Shown here: in pieces, positions 19,498 to 29,425 of the stretch
Layout: each line of letters opens with the position of its first letter
How positions within the stretch are numbered: position 1 is the first letter of the stretch
Assembly: GCA_029204225.1 (NCBI GenBank)
Contig: CM055100.1
Span: 5,735,592-5,799,591, forward strand
DNA: 64,000 nt
Origin: Diphasiastrum complanatum
Taxonomy: Eukaryota; Streptophyta; Lycopodiopsida; Lycopodiales; Lycopodiaceae
Reading direction: 5' to 3'
Notes under the pieces: model-generated
The model's database searches: none
What the model saw: the letters and a program-made list of their open reading frames with translations, nothing else
Told to the model about the DNA's origin: nothing
Made by a program: the position numbers and the translations under genes

Positions 19498-20469
19498 TTA
19501 AGGCTGGCCAGCGCATGAGAGAGTTGCTGGATTCCATATCCAGGGGACTAAGAACTTGTAAGATTGTATCCCCTGTACATTGTAGCTGGCTTCCGTCTTG
19601 CTATCCTTCAGTAAATCTCCAGGATAGCCAGGATAAGAACCAGGGCCATAACTACTGGCACAAGCTCCCGCAGCTTCTAAGGCCACTGTAGCGTCACCTT
19701 GATAATATCCATTTCCGAAGGGATTTGTGGCTGCACCAGCCAACACTTTGGCTAATGTGATGATCAATCCATCCACCCCCACGCCATTGGGAGATACCAA
19801 AGGCGGTGCAGGAGGTCCATAAAGCGGCTTAGCGTAGGGCCAGGCGCAAAATCCAGGACATTGAGTTTCAGAATTACCAACCCATGCATATGGCAGAGCT
19901 TTCCCTTGTGTCTTCACAGACGGATATGTGTAAAAGTGCTGTCCGCAAAAGTCTTGGCAGAACCCCTCCACATACACATGTTTGTCCGTGAGGACCAAAT
20001 ACACGGCATTTGGATCCGTTGGGAAAAACTTCAAGGATCTTAGCACCAAAGAAGTTAAGTTAGATTTTGTCAGCTGCTTTCCCAGAGAATATTTGTTATC
20101 TGTTCTCTCTCTCTGCAGAGCAATTTGCTGCGCTACACCATTTCCCGATGAATCAACGTAGCCCCGAGTGATAGACCACCACTTTGACACACTGGGAGAA
20201 TTCTTGCTTGCAGCAGGGGCAGATGTCGATGCAAGAAAAGCTCTGATAGCAGATTTTTCAGAATTACTGAACGATCCATAAAACAGGAGGAAGACTTTGA
20301 TTGGACTGGCTGAAAGAACAGGTCCATTATGATAGTCAAGAATGAGGGGAGCCTCAGGGACGAGTACAGCAGAGGATAGATTAGAACACACAAGGAGCCA
20401 AATAAATACATGGAAGCAGATGCTTCGAATGCAGACAAACAATTGCTGTTTGTGATCGTTCATTTTCAT
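19498..20469 (-). CDS. EXL: EXORDIUM-like protein (phosphate-induced protein 1 family), intact single exon
   Basis: A complete 323-residue product, the usual length for this plant-specific family (EXO/EXL/PHI-1, Pfam PF04674), whose members are secreted cell-wall proteins linked to brassinosteroid-responsive growth and carbon status. Residues 13-34 form a hydrophobic signal peptide with likely cleavage after SSA. Family landmarks follow in order: YHNGP (46-50), SVSKWW (93-98), YSLGK (127-131), the Cys pair in GFCQDFCG (169-176), WVGNSETQCPGFCAWP (196-211), GVGVDG (229-234), ATNPFGNGYYQGD (247-259), YPGYPGDLL (279-287), and a C-terminal Cys at 319. NLT at 137-139 is a possible glycosylation site. 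Two in-frame ATGs (codons 1 and 3) are equivalent; the longer is used. No introns, stops or frameshifts. Surrounded by repeats, it is the only convincing host gene here. The exact family member is not resolved. Confidence 0.95.
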   Translation of the reverse strand: MKMNDHKQQLFVCIRSICFHVFIWLLVCSNLSSAVLVPEAPLILDYHNGPVLSASPIKVFLLFYGSFSNSEKSAIRAFLASTSAPAASKNSPSVSKWWSITRGYVDSSGNGVAQQIALQRERTDNKYSLGKQLTKSNLTSLVLRSLKFFPTDPNAVYLVLTDKHVYVEGFCQDFCGQHFYTYPSVKTQGKALPYAWVGNSETQCPGFCAWPYAKPLYGPPAPPLVSPNGVGVDGLIITLAKVLAGAATNPFGNGYYQGDATVALEAAGACASSYGPGSYPGYPGDLLKDSKTEASYNVQGIQSYKFLVPWIWNPATLSCAGQP

Positions 20470-20525
20470 TTTCCAGAAAAATCAGAAGACTGCGTAAGTA
20501 ACTATCGAAATGGATCGATTTAGCG

Positions 20526-20534
20526 ATATAAGCT
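20526..20534 (-). promoter_or_regulatory. Candidate TATA element of the EXORDIUM-like gene
   Basis: The minus strand reads CTTATATCG about 60 bp upstream of the start codon. This allows a short 5' UTR. It is weak support, since AT-rich DNA contains such strings by chance. Confidence 0.3.
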
Positions 20535-20653
20535 GTGAAACCACCGCCAGAGATGAGCTGATTTAAATGCAGTCGAAATGAGACTGTAACAACTCTGTTT
20601 GCTATGATAAGCCTTCACTGTAGAATTGATCTTTTGCCTATAGATAAATCAAA

Positions 20654-20796
20654 ACTAACATTGCATATGCTAATCTTTCTGGATTGATTCAGCACTAACA
20701 TAGCCTATGCTGATCTTTCTGGATTTATCAGCACTAAAATTGCCTAGGCTGATCTTTCTGGATATATCAACACTAACATTGCCAATGCTGATCATC
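20654..20796 (-). repeat. 39-bp minisatellite upstream of the EXORDIUM-like gene
   Basis: About 3.6 imperfect copies of a 39-40-bp unit (plus strand ACTAACATTGCCTATGCTGA then TCTTTCTGGATTTATCAGC), starting at about 20654, 20694, 20733 and 20772. It lies roughly 185-330 bp upstream of the start codon. Each unit contains a GCTGATC and a TCTTTCTGGAT block, so repeated protein binding is conceivable but unproven. Confidence 0.9.
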
Positions 20797-20879
20797 AATA
20801 GGATCTTAAACAAGCAGAAAATGTAAATTCAAACGCTAGCGACAATCCTAGACTCAATTAAAGCACATTACAAGTATCA

Positions 20880-21320
20880 GAACTCAAAAAAACACAGAGA
20901 AACTGCTCAGATTTATGGATTTGGAGCGACAAGTGATGGGTAAATCCGAGAGTGAGAAATGCTGCCGCTATCGTCGAGAGGAAGCTCGAAGGGCTTGAAA
21001 AACTCAGCTATGGTGACACACGATTTATACCAAGGAAAAGGCTTCAGCAAGAAAGAGAGAGGGAGAGAACCGAGGCAAAATCCGAGCCACAAGCCGAGCC
21101 CAGTGCCAGGCTGGCCGAGCTGGCCTCGGAAAGGTCGGTTGGGTGCCGGACCTACTGTACTGACAAGCTGCCGACCGACGGAATGCCACCGCGGCCGAGC
21201 CCCAGTCACTAGTGTTAAAGAACGCTCCATCGGTTGCCACGTGTGCGTTACACAGCTGGCCACGCCTTCCTGATGGCTAGTGGGCTTCAAAAAGAAAAGG
21301 CGGGCCATGCAACCACCCAA
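20880..21320 (-). other. GC-rich segment upstream of the EXORDIUM-like gene
   Basis: A markedly GC-rich island in AT-rich surroundings. It holds overlapping ORFs on both strands (longest 135 codons on the minus strand at 20913-21320), none of which I recognise. A CACGTG G-box core occurs near 21239-21244, and a TATAAAT string on the minus strand near 21026-21032. It could be distal promoter, an unrelated LTR piece or a non-coding RNA start. The ORFs are probably permitted by GC content. Confidence 0.3.
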
Positions 21321-21551
21321 CGTTTACCATTCTGCAAAGCTTGCAAAAGGAAGTCGGTGTGCCCGTCTGAATGAGTTTGAAGGGCACATTTTTCTGTAAA
21401 ACTTGTCCCAATGAAAGGCTCAAAGTTTATTTTGCATGTGCCCTTCACAAGGAGTGTGAAAGGCCCCTCACAAGGAGCTTGAAGGGCATAATAATATGAT
21501 AAAGTCTATGGCTAGGCCAAAGGATGTACACCATGATTGCAAGATGACATG

Positions 21552-21997
21552 GTGATTTCTCCACCATCGATGAACGTCACGCAAATCGCCATCAAAGGAA
21601 TACCACGCAAATCACCATCAAGAAACACTGTTCTTTCTCCACCATCGAGGAACACTATGCAAATCACCATCAAGGAACACTATGCAAATCTTAGGTGAGG
21701 GTGGAGAAAGTGTAAAATTTTCTCCTTCGAGTCCCCATAGAGTGGCATCGAGATTTCTCCACCATCGAGGAACACTAAGGAAATCACCATCAAAGAAACA
21801 CTATGAAATGTTAGATGAGGGTGGAGAAAGTGTCAAATTTCCCTCCTCCGAGTCCTCATAAAGTGGCATCATGATTTCTCCACCATCAAGGAACACTAGG
21901 GAGATCACCATCAAGAAACACTATGCACTATTGTTAGATGAAGGTGGAGAAATTGTCAATTTTCCCTCCTCATGTCTATGGCCCCATAGAGTGGCAA
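21552..21997. repeat. Tandem array with about 120-bp unit
   Basis: Three to four imperfect copies of a unit starting ATTTCTCCACCATCGAGG, with AACACTA..AAATCACCATCAA, GATGAGGGTGGAGAAAGTG and a final AGAGTGGCATC block. Clear copies start at about 21750 and 21871, with an expanded or rearranged first copy at 21552-21749. CCACCATC and GATG(A/G)GGGTGG within one unit are partly complementary, so each unit could form a hairpin. Confidence 0.85.
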
Positions 21998-22856
21998 AGT
22001 TTTCACTTCCCTTCAAAAGTGACGAAGTGAAAATGAAAACAAATATTTATAAAATTGTTGTATCAAGCATATCTCCTTGTGCTTCAACCGATAAACTTGT
22101 TGGTACTTATATTTATTTGACTTTCGCCTCCAAGTTAAACAACCACTTCTAAACTTGATATTGGCAACTTGCATGAGCTTATTCCTAGTGGGATCCTACC
22201 CTTGTCACTATGCTATCCAGTCTAGCTAGTTCCCGCTTTGCTGTTGAATTTTATGAAATGATTTGTCTTTTCATTGGTTACCTTATGGATAAGTCTTCGG
22301 TTAAATTTTGGATGAGTCAATTTTTAAATATGGTGTGATGAATGGTTAGGTAGGGTTAAGCTTTCAAATAAAGCATTTTGCACAAATCATATGTTTGATA
22401 GGGAAGTACCAATATTTCACTCTAAGTTGTGCTCCCTCGAGGTGCTAGTACAACCATTACTACAAGCGTTGGCTAGTTGGTTCGTGACGCGAGTCTTTTG
22501 TAAGATGCTCATATAAGAGAATGTATCATAGAAAGTTGTTTCGATTGTGCTACTAGAAAAACATAAGCATGTGTGGCACAAAAACATTTGTCATGTATAT
22601 CCACACCCATATCCAAGTAGACAAGAAATGCGTGTGAAATGGCATGGAAGCATTTATGGGGAATTTTGACACATGGAAGCATCTACATGGAGGTTTCACA
22701 TGCATCACTTCCATGCAAAATGAAAATATTTAAAAGAAACCCTAGACAAACATGAATGCAACTTGTGAGATTTTGAAATTTGAATAGGCGGGGACTTACA
22801 CATGTGGAAGATCCATGCTTAAAAATTTCATGCTATATTTAAAAGTAGGGCATAAT
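21998..22856. other. No gene recognised
   Basis: AT-rich sequence with short ORFs only, ending at the LTR that starts at 22857. Confidence 0.4.
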
Positions 22857-23479
22857 TGTGAAGGATTTTAGATAATTCAAGATCCAATCCATGTCCCTAA
22901 TCTTAATTGGTTGTACAATAAGGAGCAAACCGACAATTCTGCCAATGTAGAAAAATCAGCATCTACATACAAAATGAGATTCAAACTCTAAGAGATACTG
23001 ATCAAACATGAACCAAAACATAAAATATGTTTGTTGTCCCTACAATTACAGTACCCTACTGTATTCATTCTACACATAGAATTGCAAGATAACATCAAGA
23101 GAGTGCACCAATGAGTAGTAGAACCCAAAGAGAACATGTATAATGATGAAATGAGAGATAGAAGAGAGAAGATGTGTCTCTCCACGAGTTACATCCTTTT
23201 ATAGAGTGTCCAAACCCTATTTGGCCACTTGGCTTTCCCTCCAAAATGTAAACCCTACTATTTTTGGGTCTAGATTCAATGTACCCAAAGTTCAAATTTG
23301 AATCTTTCTCAAACTCAACTACCAACTTTCCCACACTTTCAAAAAGTGTTTATTGAATGTATTTTAAACTAATATAACTTCAAAAAGTTTTTCTCTAAGT
23401 CTAAAATGAGTTTTGGCCTCTTATTGACAATTTACCAAAATATGACTAAACTAGACTAAATTAGTTGAAATCTCTCACA
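22857..23479 (-). mobile_element. Family X LTR, copy L1 (minus, 3' LTR)
   Basis: A 623-bp segment starting TGTGAAGGATTTTAG and ending ATCTCTCACA. The copies at 24345-24986 (plus) and 34535-35075 (minus) are clearly homologous. A minus-strand polypurine tract abuts its right end, so this is the 3' LTR of a minus-strand copy. Confidence 0.85.
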
Positions 23480-23489
23480 CTCCCTCTTC
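23480..23489 (-). other. Polypurine tract of family X
   Basis: The minus strand reads GAAGAGGGAG directly before the LTR start TGTGAGAG. The same GAAGAGGGAG-TGTG junction occurs in the complete relative at 48432-48442. Confidence 0.85.
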
Positions 23490-24344
23490 AACTAGTTTTG
23501 GCATAATTTTGACAATAGAACTTTGATCCAACTTTAGAATGATCTGCATCCTAAGTATAGATCTCCTTTCTATGGTTCTAAAGTATCTTTCATAATTGAT
23601 ATAGAGAATAGTGTTCAAATTGGATGCTTCACTATTTCTTACATCAATTTTACACATCAAGATATAACTAAAACGTGAATCCTACCAAATAGAATGTGAA
23701 TGAAATGATTTCTCCATGCTTCAAACTTTGAACTCTCTGAAAAATTACAGCAACCAAACAATAAATGTGAGTGATGACCATTTGCTTGCTTGTCTCCTCC
23801 AACTTTGTCCTTTTGTGATATGTCTCCACCATAAAACTCCATGAATGAGCCTCCATCTCCATCTTGCCACAAGAAACCATCAAACCTTGATGACTTTCCC
23901 ATGAATGAGTGACATAATGAACCTCCAATAGCTTCATTTCCATCAGCAAAACCAGCCAAGAATGCTAGTACAACTCCAACAATAAGATATTGCAAGACAA
24001 TGTAGCTAGTTTGTCCATATCTTGACAATTTGCACACATCCACATGAAATAGCTAAAACATGAGATAGAACAAGTAAAGTAAACTTTTCCTTTGACCTTA
24101 CTTGAGTCTTCAATAAGCTGCAAAAACATATCCATAACATCTTTGCCAATTACCTCTCCTTTGATGCTCTTGACTACCTCCAAATTGCCAACTTCCTTTT
24201 TGCCTTGTTGAAGCCCTTTGAGACCAACCTCTTGATCTTCCTTTTGACCATCAAAGTCATTGAACAGACTTTGTTTTCTAGATCCATTACTTGCTTTTCC
24301 AGTATGAAAACATGAGAACCAATATCCACTTGCATAGCATCATC
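23490..24344 (-). pseudogene. 3' part of family X ORF (decayed)
   Basis: Minus-strand frames read VVKSIKGE...DMFLQLIEDSSKV (about 24090-24185), a hydrophobic LQYLIVGVVLAFLAGFADG segment (about 23930-23990), and CKIDVRNSEAS...RRSIL...IILKLDQSS (about 23500-23660). All have counterparts, in the same order, in the unknown ORF of the complete element at 48446-50731 (VKSIKEETN, IVIIAGLYD, CKIDVRNSEAS...KRSILMMEIILKLEQSS). Frame changes and stops show decay. Function unknown; the position before the 3' LTR is where env-like or extra ORFs sit in some copia lineages. Confidence 0.65.
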
Positions 24345-24986
24345 TTTGAGAGATTTCAACTAGTTTAGTTTAGTTTAGTCATATTTTGGTCAATTGTCAA
24401 TAAGAGGCCAAAACTCATTTTAGAATTAGAGATAAACTTTTTGAAGTTATATTAGTTTAAAATACGTTCAATAAACACTTTTTCAAAGTGTGAGAAAGCT
24501 GGTAGTCGAGTTTGAGAGAGATTCAAATTTGAACTTTGGGTACATTGAATCTAGACCCAAAATAGTAGGGTTTACATTTTGGAGGGAAAGACAAGTGGCA
24601 AACTAGGGTTTAGACACTCTTAACTCATGGAGAGACACATCTTCTCTCTTCTCTCTCTCATTTCATCATTATATATGGTCCTCTTTGGGTTCTACTACTC
24701 ATTGGTGCACTATCTTGGTGTTATCTTGCAATCTTGTGTGTAAAATGATCATTTATTGCTATTTTTGGTTTCACATGTGTGAAATATAGTAGGGTACTGT
24801 AATTGTATGGAAAACAAACATATTTATTGTTCTGGTTCATGTTTGATCAAGTTCTCTTAGAGTTTGCATCTCATTTTGTATGTAGATGCTGTTTTTTCTA
24901 CATTGGCAGGATTGTTGGTTTGCTCCTTATTGTAACCAAAGATCAGGGATATGGATTGGATCTTGAATGATCTAAAATCCCTCACA
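24345..24986 (+). mobile_element. Family X LTR, copy L2 (plus, 5' LTR)
   Basis: The 642-bp LTR begins TTTGAGAGATTTCAAC (first G mutated relative to TGTGAGAG) and ends CCCTCACA, immediately followed by a PBS. It is in inverse orientation to L1 and L3. A local TAGTT expansion is visible near 24360-24380. Confidence 0.85.
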
Positions 24987-24998
24987 TGGTATCAGAGA
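24987..24998 (+). other. Primer-binding site of family X plus copy
   Basis: TGGTATCAGAGA directly follows the LTR. It is one mismatch from TGGTATCAGAGC. Confidence 0.9.
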
Positions 24999-25584
24999 TC
25001 TTGTGTTTCAGGTTATGAAAGGATCATCCATCTTTAGCAAGGATTTGGAGGAGTTACCAATGCTAGAGCATGCTAGATTGATCTCTACTCAAAAATCAGC
25101 ATTTTTGCATGTGTAGAATTGATCTTTTGTAGGTCAAAACTCAATATAGGATTATATGCTTGATCAATTCTCATTTCAAACTTCGATTACTGGATTTAGA
25201 TGATTTTTGGTGCATTAGAAAGGTCTCATTGGAGTCTACAAGAAGATATATCAAATTTCAAAAAATTGCATGTAGAATTTGAGATATTCAATTTTTGTGA
25301 TTTTGTCAAAACCCTAATTTTGATTGGATCTCTAGTTTGTGAGGCTAAACTTCATTTGAGTGTGTTTCAATCTTAGTAAGCGGCAAGAATCATTATATTG
25401 AGGATAGATCATAGGTTGATCAAGATTTCACTATTCTATGTGTTGATTTTCTAGTTAGAATTGCTAGAAGAGATTTGAGAGGTTCCATATCTTTGTGATT
25501 TCTTCTTGAGTTCATTTGCTGACATTCAAGAGAGTGCTTTGTGCATTGGAACAGGTTGAAAGAAGAATATCAGGTCACTTCAAC
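24999..25584 (+). other. 5' leader of family X element
   Basis: About 590 bp of untranslated leader between PBS and the gag ATG. It also exists in inverted form at about 33981-34522. Confidence 0.6.
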
Positions 25585-26640
25585 ATGGCTACAAGTGGAG
25601 GCTTTATGTTGGAGAGCAATGATAGGCTTACCTCAATCAACTATTCTACTTGGAAGGTGAGTATGGAGTCCTTACTGGAGATGAATGAGTTGATGGAGAT
25701 TGTTGCAGGTGTGGAGGAGAGACCTCAAGCACCTCAAGATCAAGTGAGGTATGACAAGAGAGCAAAGAAAGCTCTACACATGATTAAGATGAATGTTACC
25801 AATGAGCTTTTCAAGGAGATTGGTAAGTGCACATAATCTTTGGAGGCTTGGGAAGCTTTGAAGAAGCTTTATGAATCCAAGTCTACATCAAGAGTGCTTA
25901 CTCTTAGGAGGCAAATCTTTCAAAGTTTGCAAAAGAAGGAAGAGAGTACTCATGCTTTTGTTTTGAGGGTCAAGGCATTCAATGATGAGTTAGCATGTAT
26001 TGATGAAAGCATTAAGGAGGTAGAACTTGTTCAAGTTATACTTAATGGCTTGTTGAATGATCATGCTAATCTTGTCCAAAGTTTTGCTATTCAAAAGACT
26101 TTGCCAAGTATTGTGGATTTGCAAGAGATTTTGGTGAATGAGAAGTATAGGCTTCAATCAAGAGGAAGTGGATCTACATCAACATCTCATTATGAAGATG
26201 AGGTTATGTTCATCAAAGGCAAGTTCAAGGGCAAAGGCAAAGGCAAGTGGTCTAAAGGGCAAGATCAAGGTGAGACTTCCTCTTTTGGAAAAAAGAAAGA
26301 TAAGTCTAAGTTGAAATGCTTTTATTGTGGAATCAAAGGGCATTTTGCTAATGAATGTTTGAAGAAGAAAAGAGATGAAGGTATCAATGACAAAGATTCA
26401 TGGTGGATTGATAGTGGAGCTAGTTCACACATGACTAGTCACAAGGAGTTCTTTACTTCTTTGATCACTTATGATGGAGCCAAGAAAGCAATTCACATGG
26501 CCAATGGTGGTGAATGTGTGATTGAAGGTATTGGTTCAATTCCTATTTGTCTCTCTACTAATAGGAAAGAAAGACTTGAAGGTGTTCTTTACATTCCTTC
26601 ACTTTCAAAGAATTTGTTAAGTGTTTGTCAAATGGATACA
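25585..26640 (+). pseudogene. Family X gag plus aspartic protease, with a nonsense codon
   Basis: The ATG at 25585 (MATSGGFMLES) is chosen because it aligns with the Gag start of the complete relative (51516); an upstream in-frame ATG at 25516 only extends it into the leader. The N-terminal NYSTWKV motif and UBN2-type capsid region follow. A TAA at 25834-25836 interrupts after GKCT, and the frame resumes SLEAWEALKKLYESKS. The zinc knuckle CFYCGIKGHFANEC lies at about 26316-26357. Unlike the relative at 48-53 kb, a protease follows: WWIDSGASSHM at about 26401-26433. The frame is lost after LLSVCQ, near 26630. Gag would form the particle and protease process it. This copy is inactive. Confidence 0.85.
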
Positions 26641-26966
26641 TGGTAAAGTTTGGTGGTGATGCTTGTTTCATTACAAAGGAAGAAATCTTGGTTGCTAGGG
26701 GCAATAGACAAGGTAGACTTTTCAAGCTTGATGCTTTTGTTATGGCTAACAAAAAGGATGGAATGGAAAAGGAGATTGGTCTCAACTTTCCAAAGTTATC
26801 TTTTAGCATCAATAAGATTGGTGGATCTTATGCAAAGTCTAAAAAGCTTCCTTTTGCTAGATCTAGGTCAAGATCTAATATGCTTCTTGGAGATGTTCAT
26901 CTTTGTGCTAACTTGGCTAGTCTTGAGGATAATGATGGTGTTTCAATTGTTCTTCATGGCAAGTGC
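26641..26966 (+). pseudogene. Family X protease tail and start of ORF X, cut by nested copia
   Basis: In the shifted frame SNGYMVKFGGDACF and LFKLDAFVM complete the protease region. Where pre-integrase should begin, the sequence instead continues into RSRSRSNMLLGD...CANLASL...VLHGKC. This is the beginning of the unknown ORF X seen at 50731 and below. The reading is split at 26966 by insertion of the copia element and resumes at 33286. Confidence 0.8.
26962..26966 (+). repeat. Target-site duplication AGTGC (left)
   Basis: AGTGC precedes the 5' LTR, and the same five bases follow the 3' LTR at 33286-33290. This defines the insertion exactly. Confidence 0.95.
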
Positions 26967-28035
26967 TGTTGGATTTACTCCTTCCATCTCTCCTAAATCC
27001 CAATTTTAATCTGCCTCCATTCATGCTGTATATTTTCTAACGTTGTCGTGCAGTTTGTATTTTTACACGCAAATTCAAACAGACGAATAAAAGACGAATG
27101 AATCGTGACACTCTGTTCTCACACACGTCATGGTGACAGGCGAAAGGAGGACACTAATGGCAAAGTGCCCTAAAAGTTAAGGCACCATGTAGATCTTATC
27201 CTAAGGCCATTCGTAAGAGTGACGCACTCTTGCATCATCACAAACGTTCACCTGACTTCACACCCTTTTCCACGCTCATCCTTTGCAGCTGCGCTAACAG
27301 ATTGAACAACGACTGCAGCCACCCACGATCTCGTACAGACAGCACATCCACTCTGTACTTTCATATCTGCACACCTGTAATATCTTGTATATAGTAGATA
27401 CCATCTGTGTATTTAATAGATGACGATGAAGCAGTGTATGCTAGAAGAGCAAGATAAGTCTAGAATAAGTAAAGGAGGTGATATTCCTTATTATAGATAG
27501 AAATAAGCTTCGTAGGGCACGCGGTTTCGTCCGCTAATGTCTTGTCCTCTATCGCATTATTGATCTGTATACTTGCTATACTTAATCTGACACAGTTCAT
27601 TTATTCTGCGCTTAAGATCTGTCAATATTGCTATGCTTATTCTTCTTTCTGTCTGATTGTTCCGGTTGCTCTTTCTGATAATAAATAATTAATTTTTATT
27701 CTTATCTTTCACGAATAATTCACGACTAATTATCAGTCGAGCACTGTCTAGATCTTCGCGAATCATTCGCGACAAATAATTTGTCTTGCAATTCGCGACA
27801 AATTATTCTTCTAGCGCTTCGTCCATTCAAAGGTTTGGCTACGTAATCTAGAATGACCGTGATTTCAATCACTATCTGTTCTTTCCATTTTGATAGGTGT
27901 AGTCATGCTTAGGGAGAGAGTCATTTAACTCATTCCACTGCACACGAACATTTTCTGTTCGAGTTCGCTACTCGTTCGTTTCTCGTTCGCGTCTTGTTCG
28001 TCATTTATTCGTTTCTCTCTCTCTCTCTCCCAACA
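26967..28035 (+). mobile_element. 5' LTR of nested copia element
   Basis: 1069 bp, TGTTGGATTTACTCC...CTCTCCCAACA, with a perfect PBS immediately after. It matches 32132-33285 along its whole length. Its CT tract (28014-28029) is 16 bp. It contains clustered TTCG-rich strings (ATTCGCGACAAAT and relatives) near 27715-27815. Confidence 0.95.
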
Positions 28036-28047
28036 TGGTATCAGAGC
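28036..28047 (+). other. Perfect tRNA-iMet primer-binding site
   Basis: TGGTATCAGAGC is adjacent to the LTR end CAACA. Confidence 0.95.
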
Positions 28048-28193
28048 CATGTTCATAGCTTGATTAGCTTCCACAGTACAAGACTCTACTAGTCGATAGA
28101 GTAATTGTCTTCTTGTTCTGTATTTTTCTAGTATCAGATTTTCATACTTAAGTCACTGATAGTTTCGCCTATCACTTAGGCAAATTCTTCCAC

Positions 28194-28975
28194 ATGGATT
28201 CCCAAGGGAAAGCCAGTTCTCTCATGGACAAGCCTGATGGAGCCAATTACCATCTGTGGAAATTTAAGATGAAAACTCTACTAATGGCAAAGGAATTGTA
28301 TGACGTTGTCACAGGTGCAGAAGGGAAACCCGAAGCAGACGACGCAGCAATCGCCAGATGGAAGCTGAAGGATGGAAAGGCTTTCGCACTGATCATCCTC
28401 AACATCACGGATACACAAATCGACCATGTATCCGAGGCTCAGACATTGAAAGAAGTCTACACTATATGAAGTGCGAGATATAGCTAGAAGCTACATCTCA
28501 GGAAGAAATTCTACTCCCTCAAGATGACAAATGGTGATTCTCTGCAGAATCACATTAATCAATTCAAGAACCTGCTAAGACAAATGGCCGTTGTCGAATC
28601 TGTCATAGACGAGCAAGATGTAGTGATGCAACTGCTTACAAGCTTGCCAAGTTCTTACGACAGCTGGGTGATGATCATCACGACTCATCCAGAATTGACT
28701 CTTTCGAGAGTCACCACTATGTTTTTGTAGGAAAACATGCGAAGGAACGAAGCCTCAAGTTCCTCAGCTGATTCTCACGCCTTGTACACCAACAAGGGCA
28801 CGACAAAGCAGAAGAAGAAACAAGGCTTGAAGCCATCAAAGCTAGACCAGAAACCAGCTCAGCACAAGGAACAGTCAAATATGTAGACAAAGAAGAAGCT
28901 GTTCTGTAGATACTGCAAACGAAACAACCACGAAATTCAAGATTGTCGAATACTTCAAGTGAGGAACAACATCAA
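28194..28975 (+). pseudogene. Nested copia gag
   Basis: It starts MDSQGKASSLMDKPDGANYH, with the NYHLWKFKM motif and a UBN2-type body (LRQMAVVESVIDEQ, LLTSLPSSYDSW). The zinc knuckle CRYCKRNNHEIQDC is near 28910-28950. Stops at 28467-28469 and 28728-28730, and another before the knuckle, break the frame, plus a short divergence around 28470-28520. Structural and RNA-binding protein in a live element; inactive here. Confidence 0.85.
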
Positions 28976-29059
28976 AGGACAGTCGAATCAAGTGGCAAAT
29001 GCAGCTGCATAAGCTCCACAACCAATTCAAGAAGCAGATCATGATGCCTTCATGACCAA

Positions 29060-29425
29060 CCATCAAGGAGCATTTGGTGACAGTTCCTGATTCTTGGACT
29101 CCGGAGCTACTCATCACATGACTAGTCTAATAGGCTGTTTCGAGTCCTATACACCTTACGATACCCAGAAGTTCGTCCACCTTGGCGACAATAGCACACA
29201 AGCTATTAAAGGTGAAGGCAATGTAAGATTATGCTTTGCAAATGATCAATCTAAGCTACTCTCCAAAGTTCTGTATGCACCTAAGTTATCCACGAATCTG
29301 CTCTCTGTAAGCATAATTACAGATCTAGAACACAGAGTAGAATTCGAATGCGATCAATGTAAAGTGGTTGATAGGACAGGCAAGATCCTAGCACTCAAAA
29401 AGAAACATGGATACTTGTATAAATG
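29060..29425 (+). pseudogene. Nested copia aspartic protease
   Basis: The active site LDSGATHHMTS is at 29094-29126, followed by VLYAPKLSTNLLSV, the usual copia protease C-terminal motif. The frame is open for 110 codons and ends in a stop after KKHGYLYK, just before pre-integrase. Confidence 0.85.

Noticed and set aside
19398-20043. Plus-strand ORFs opposite the EXORDIUM-like gene
   Set aside because: Antisense shadows of a clearly conserved coding sequence.
20913-21320. 135-codon minus ORF as a protein gene
   Set aside because: GC-rich stretch is open on several frames at once; no recognisable domain or homologous feature.
21552-21997. CRISPR-like array
   Set aside because: Contiguous ~120-bp tandem units without constant repeats and unique spacers, in a plant-type genome.
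28013-28047. CT tract plus PBS as a promoter
   Set aside because: The position is explained by the LTR end and tRNA primer site.
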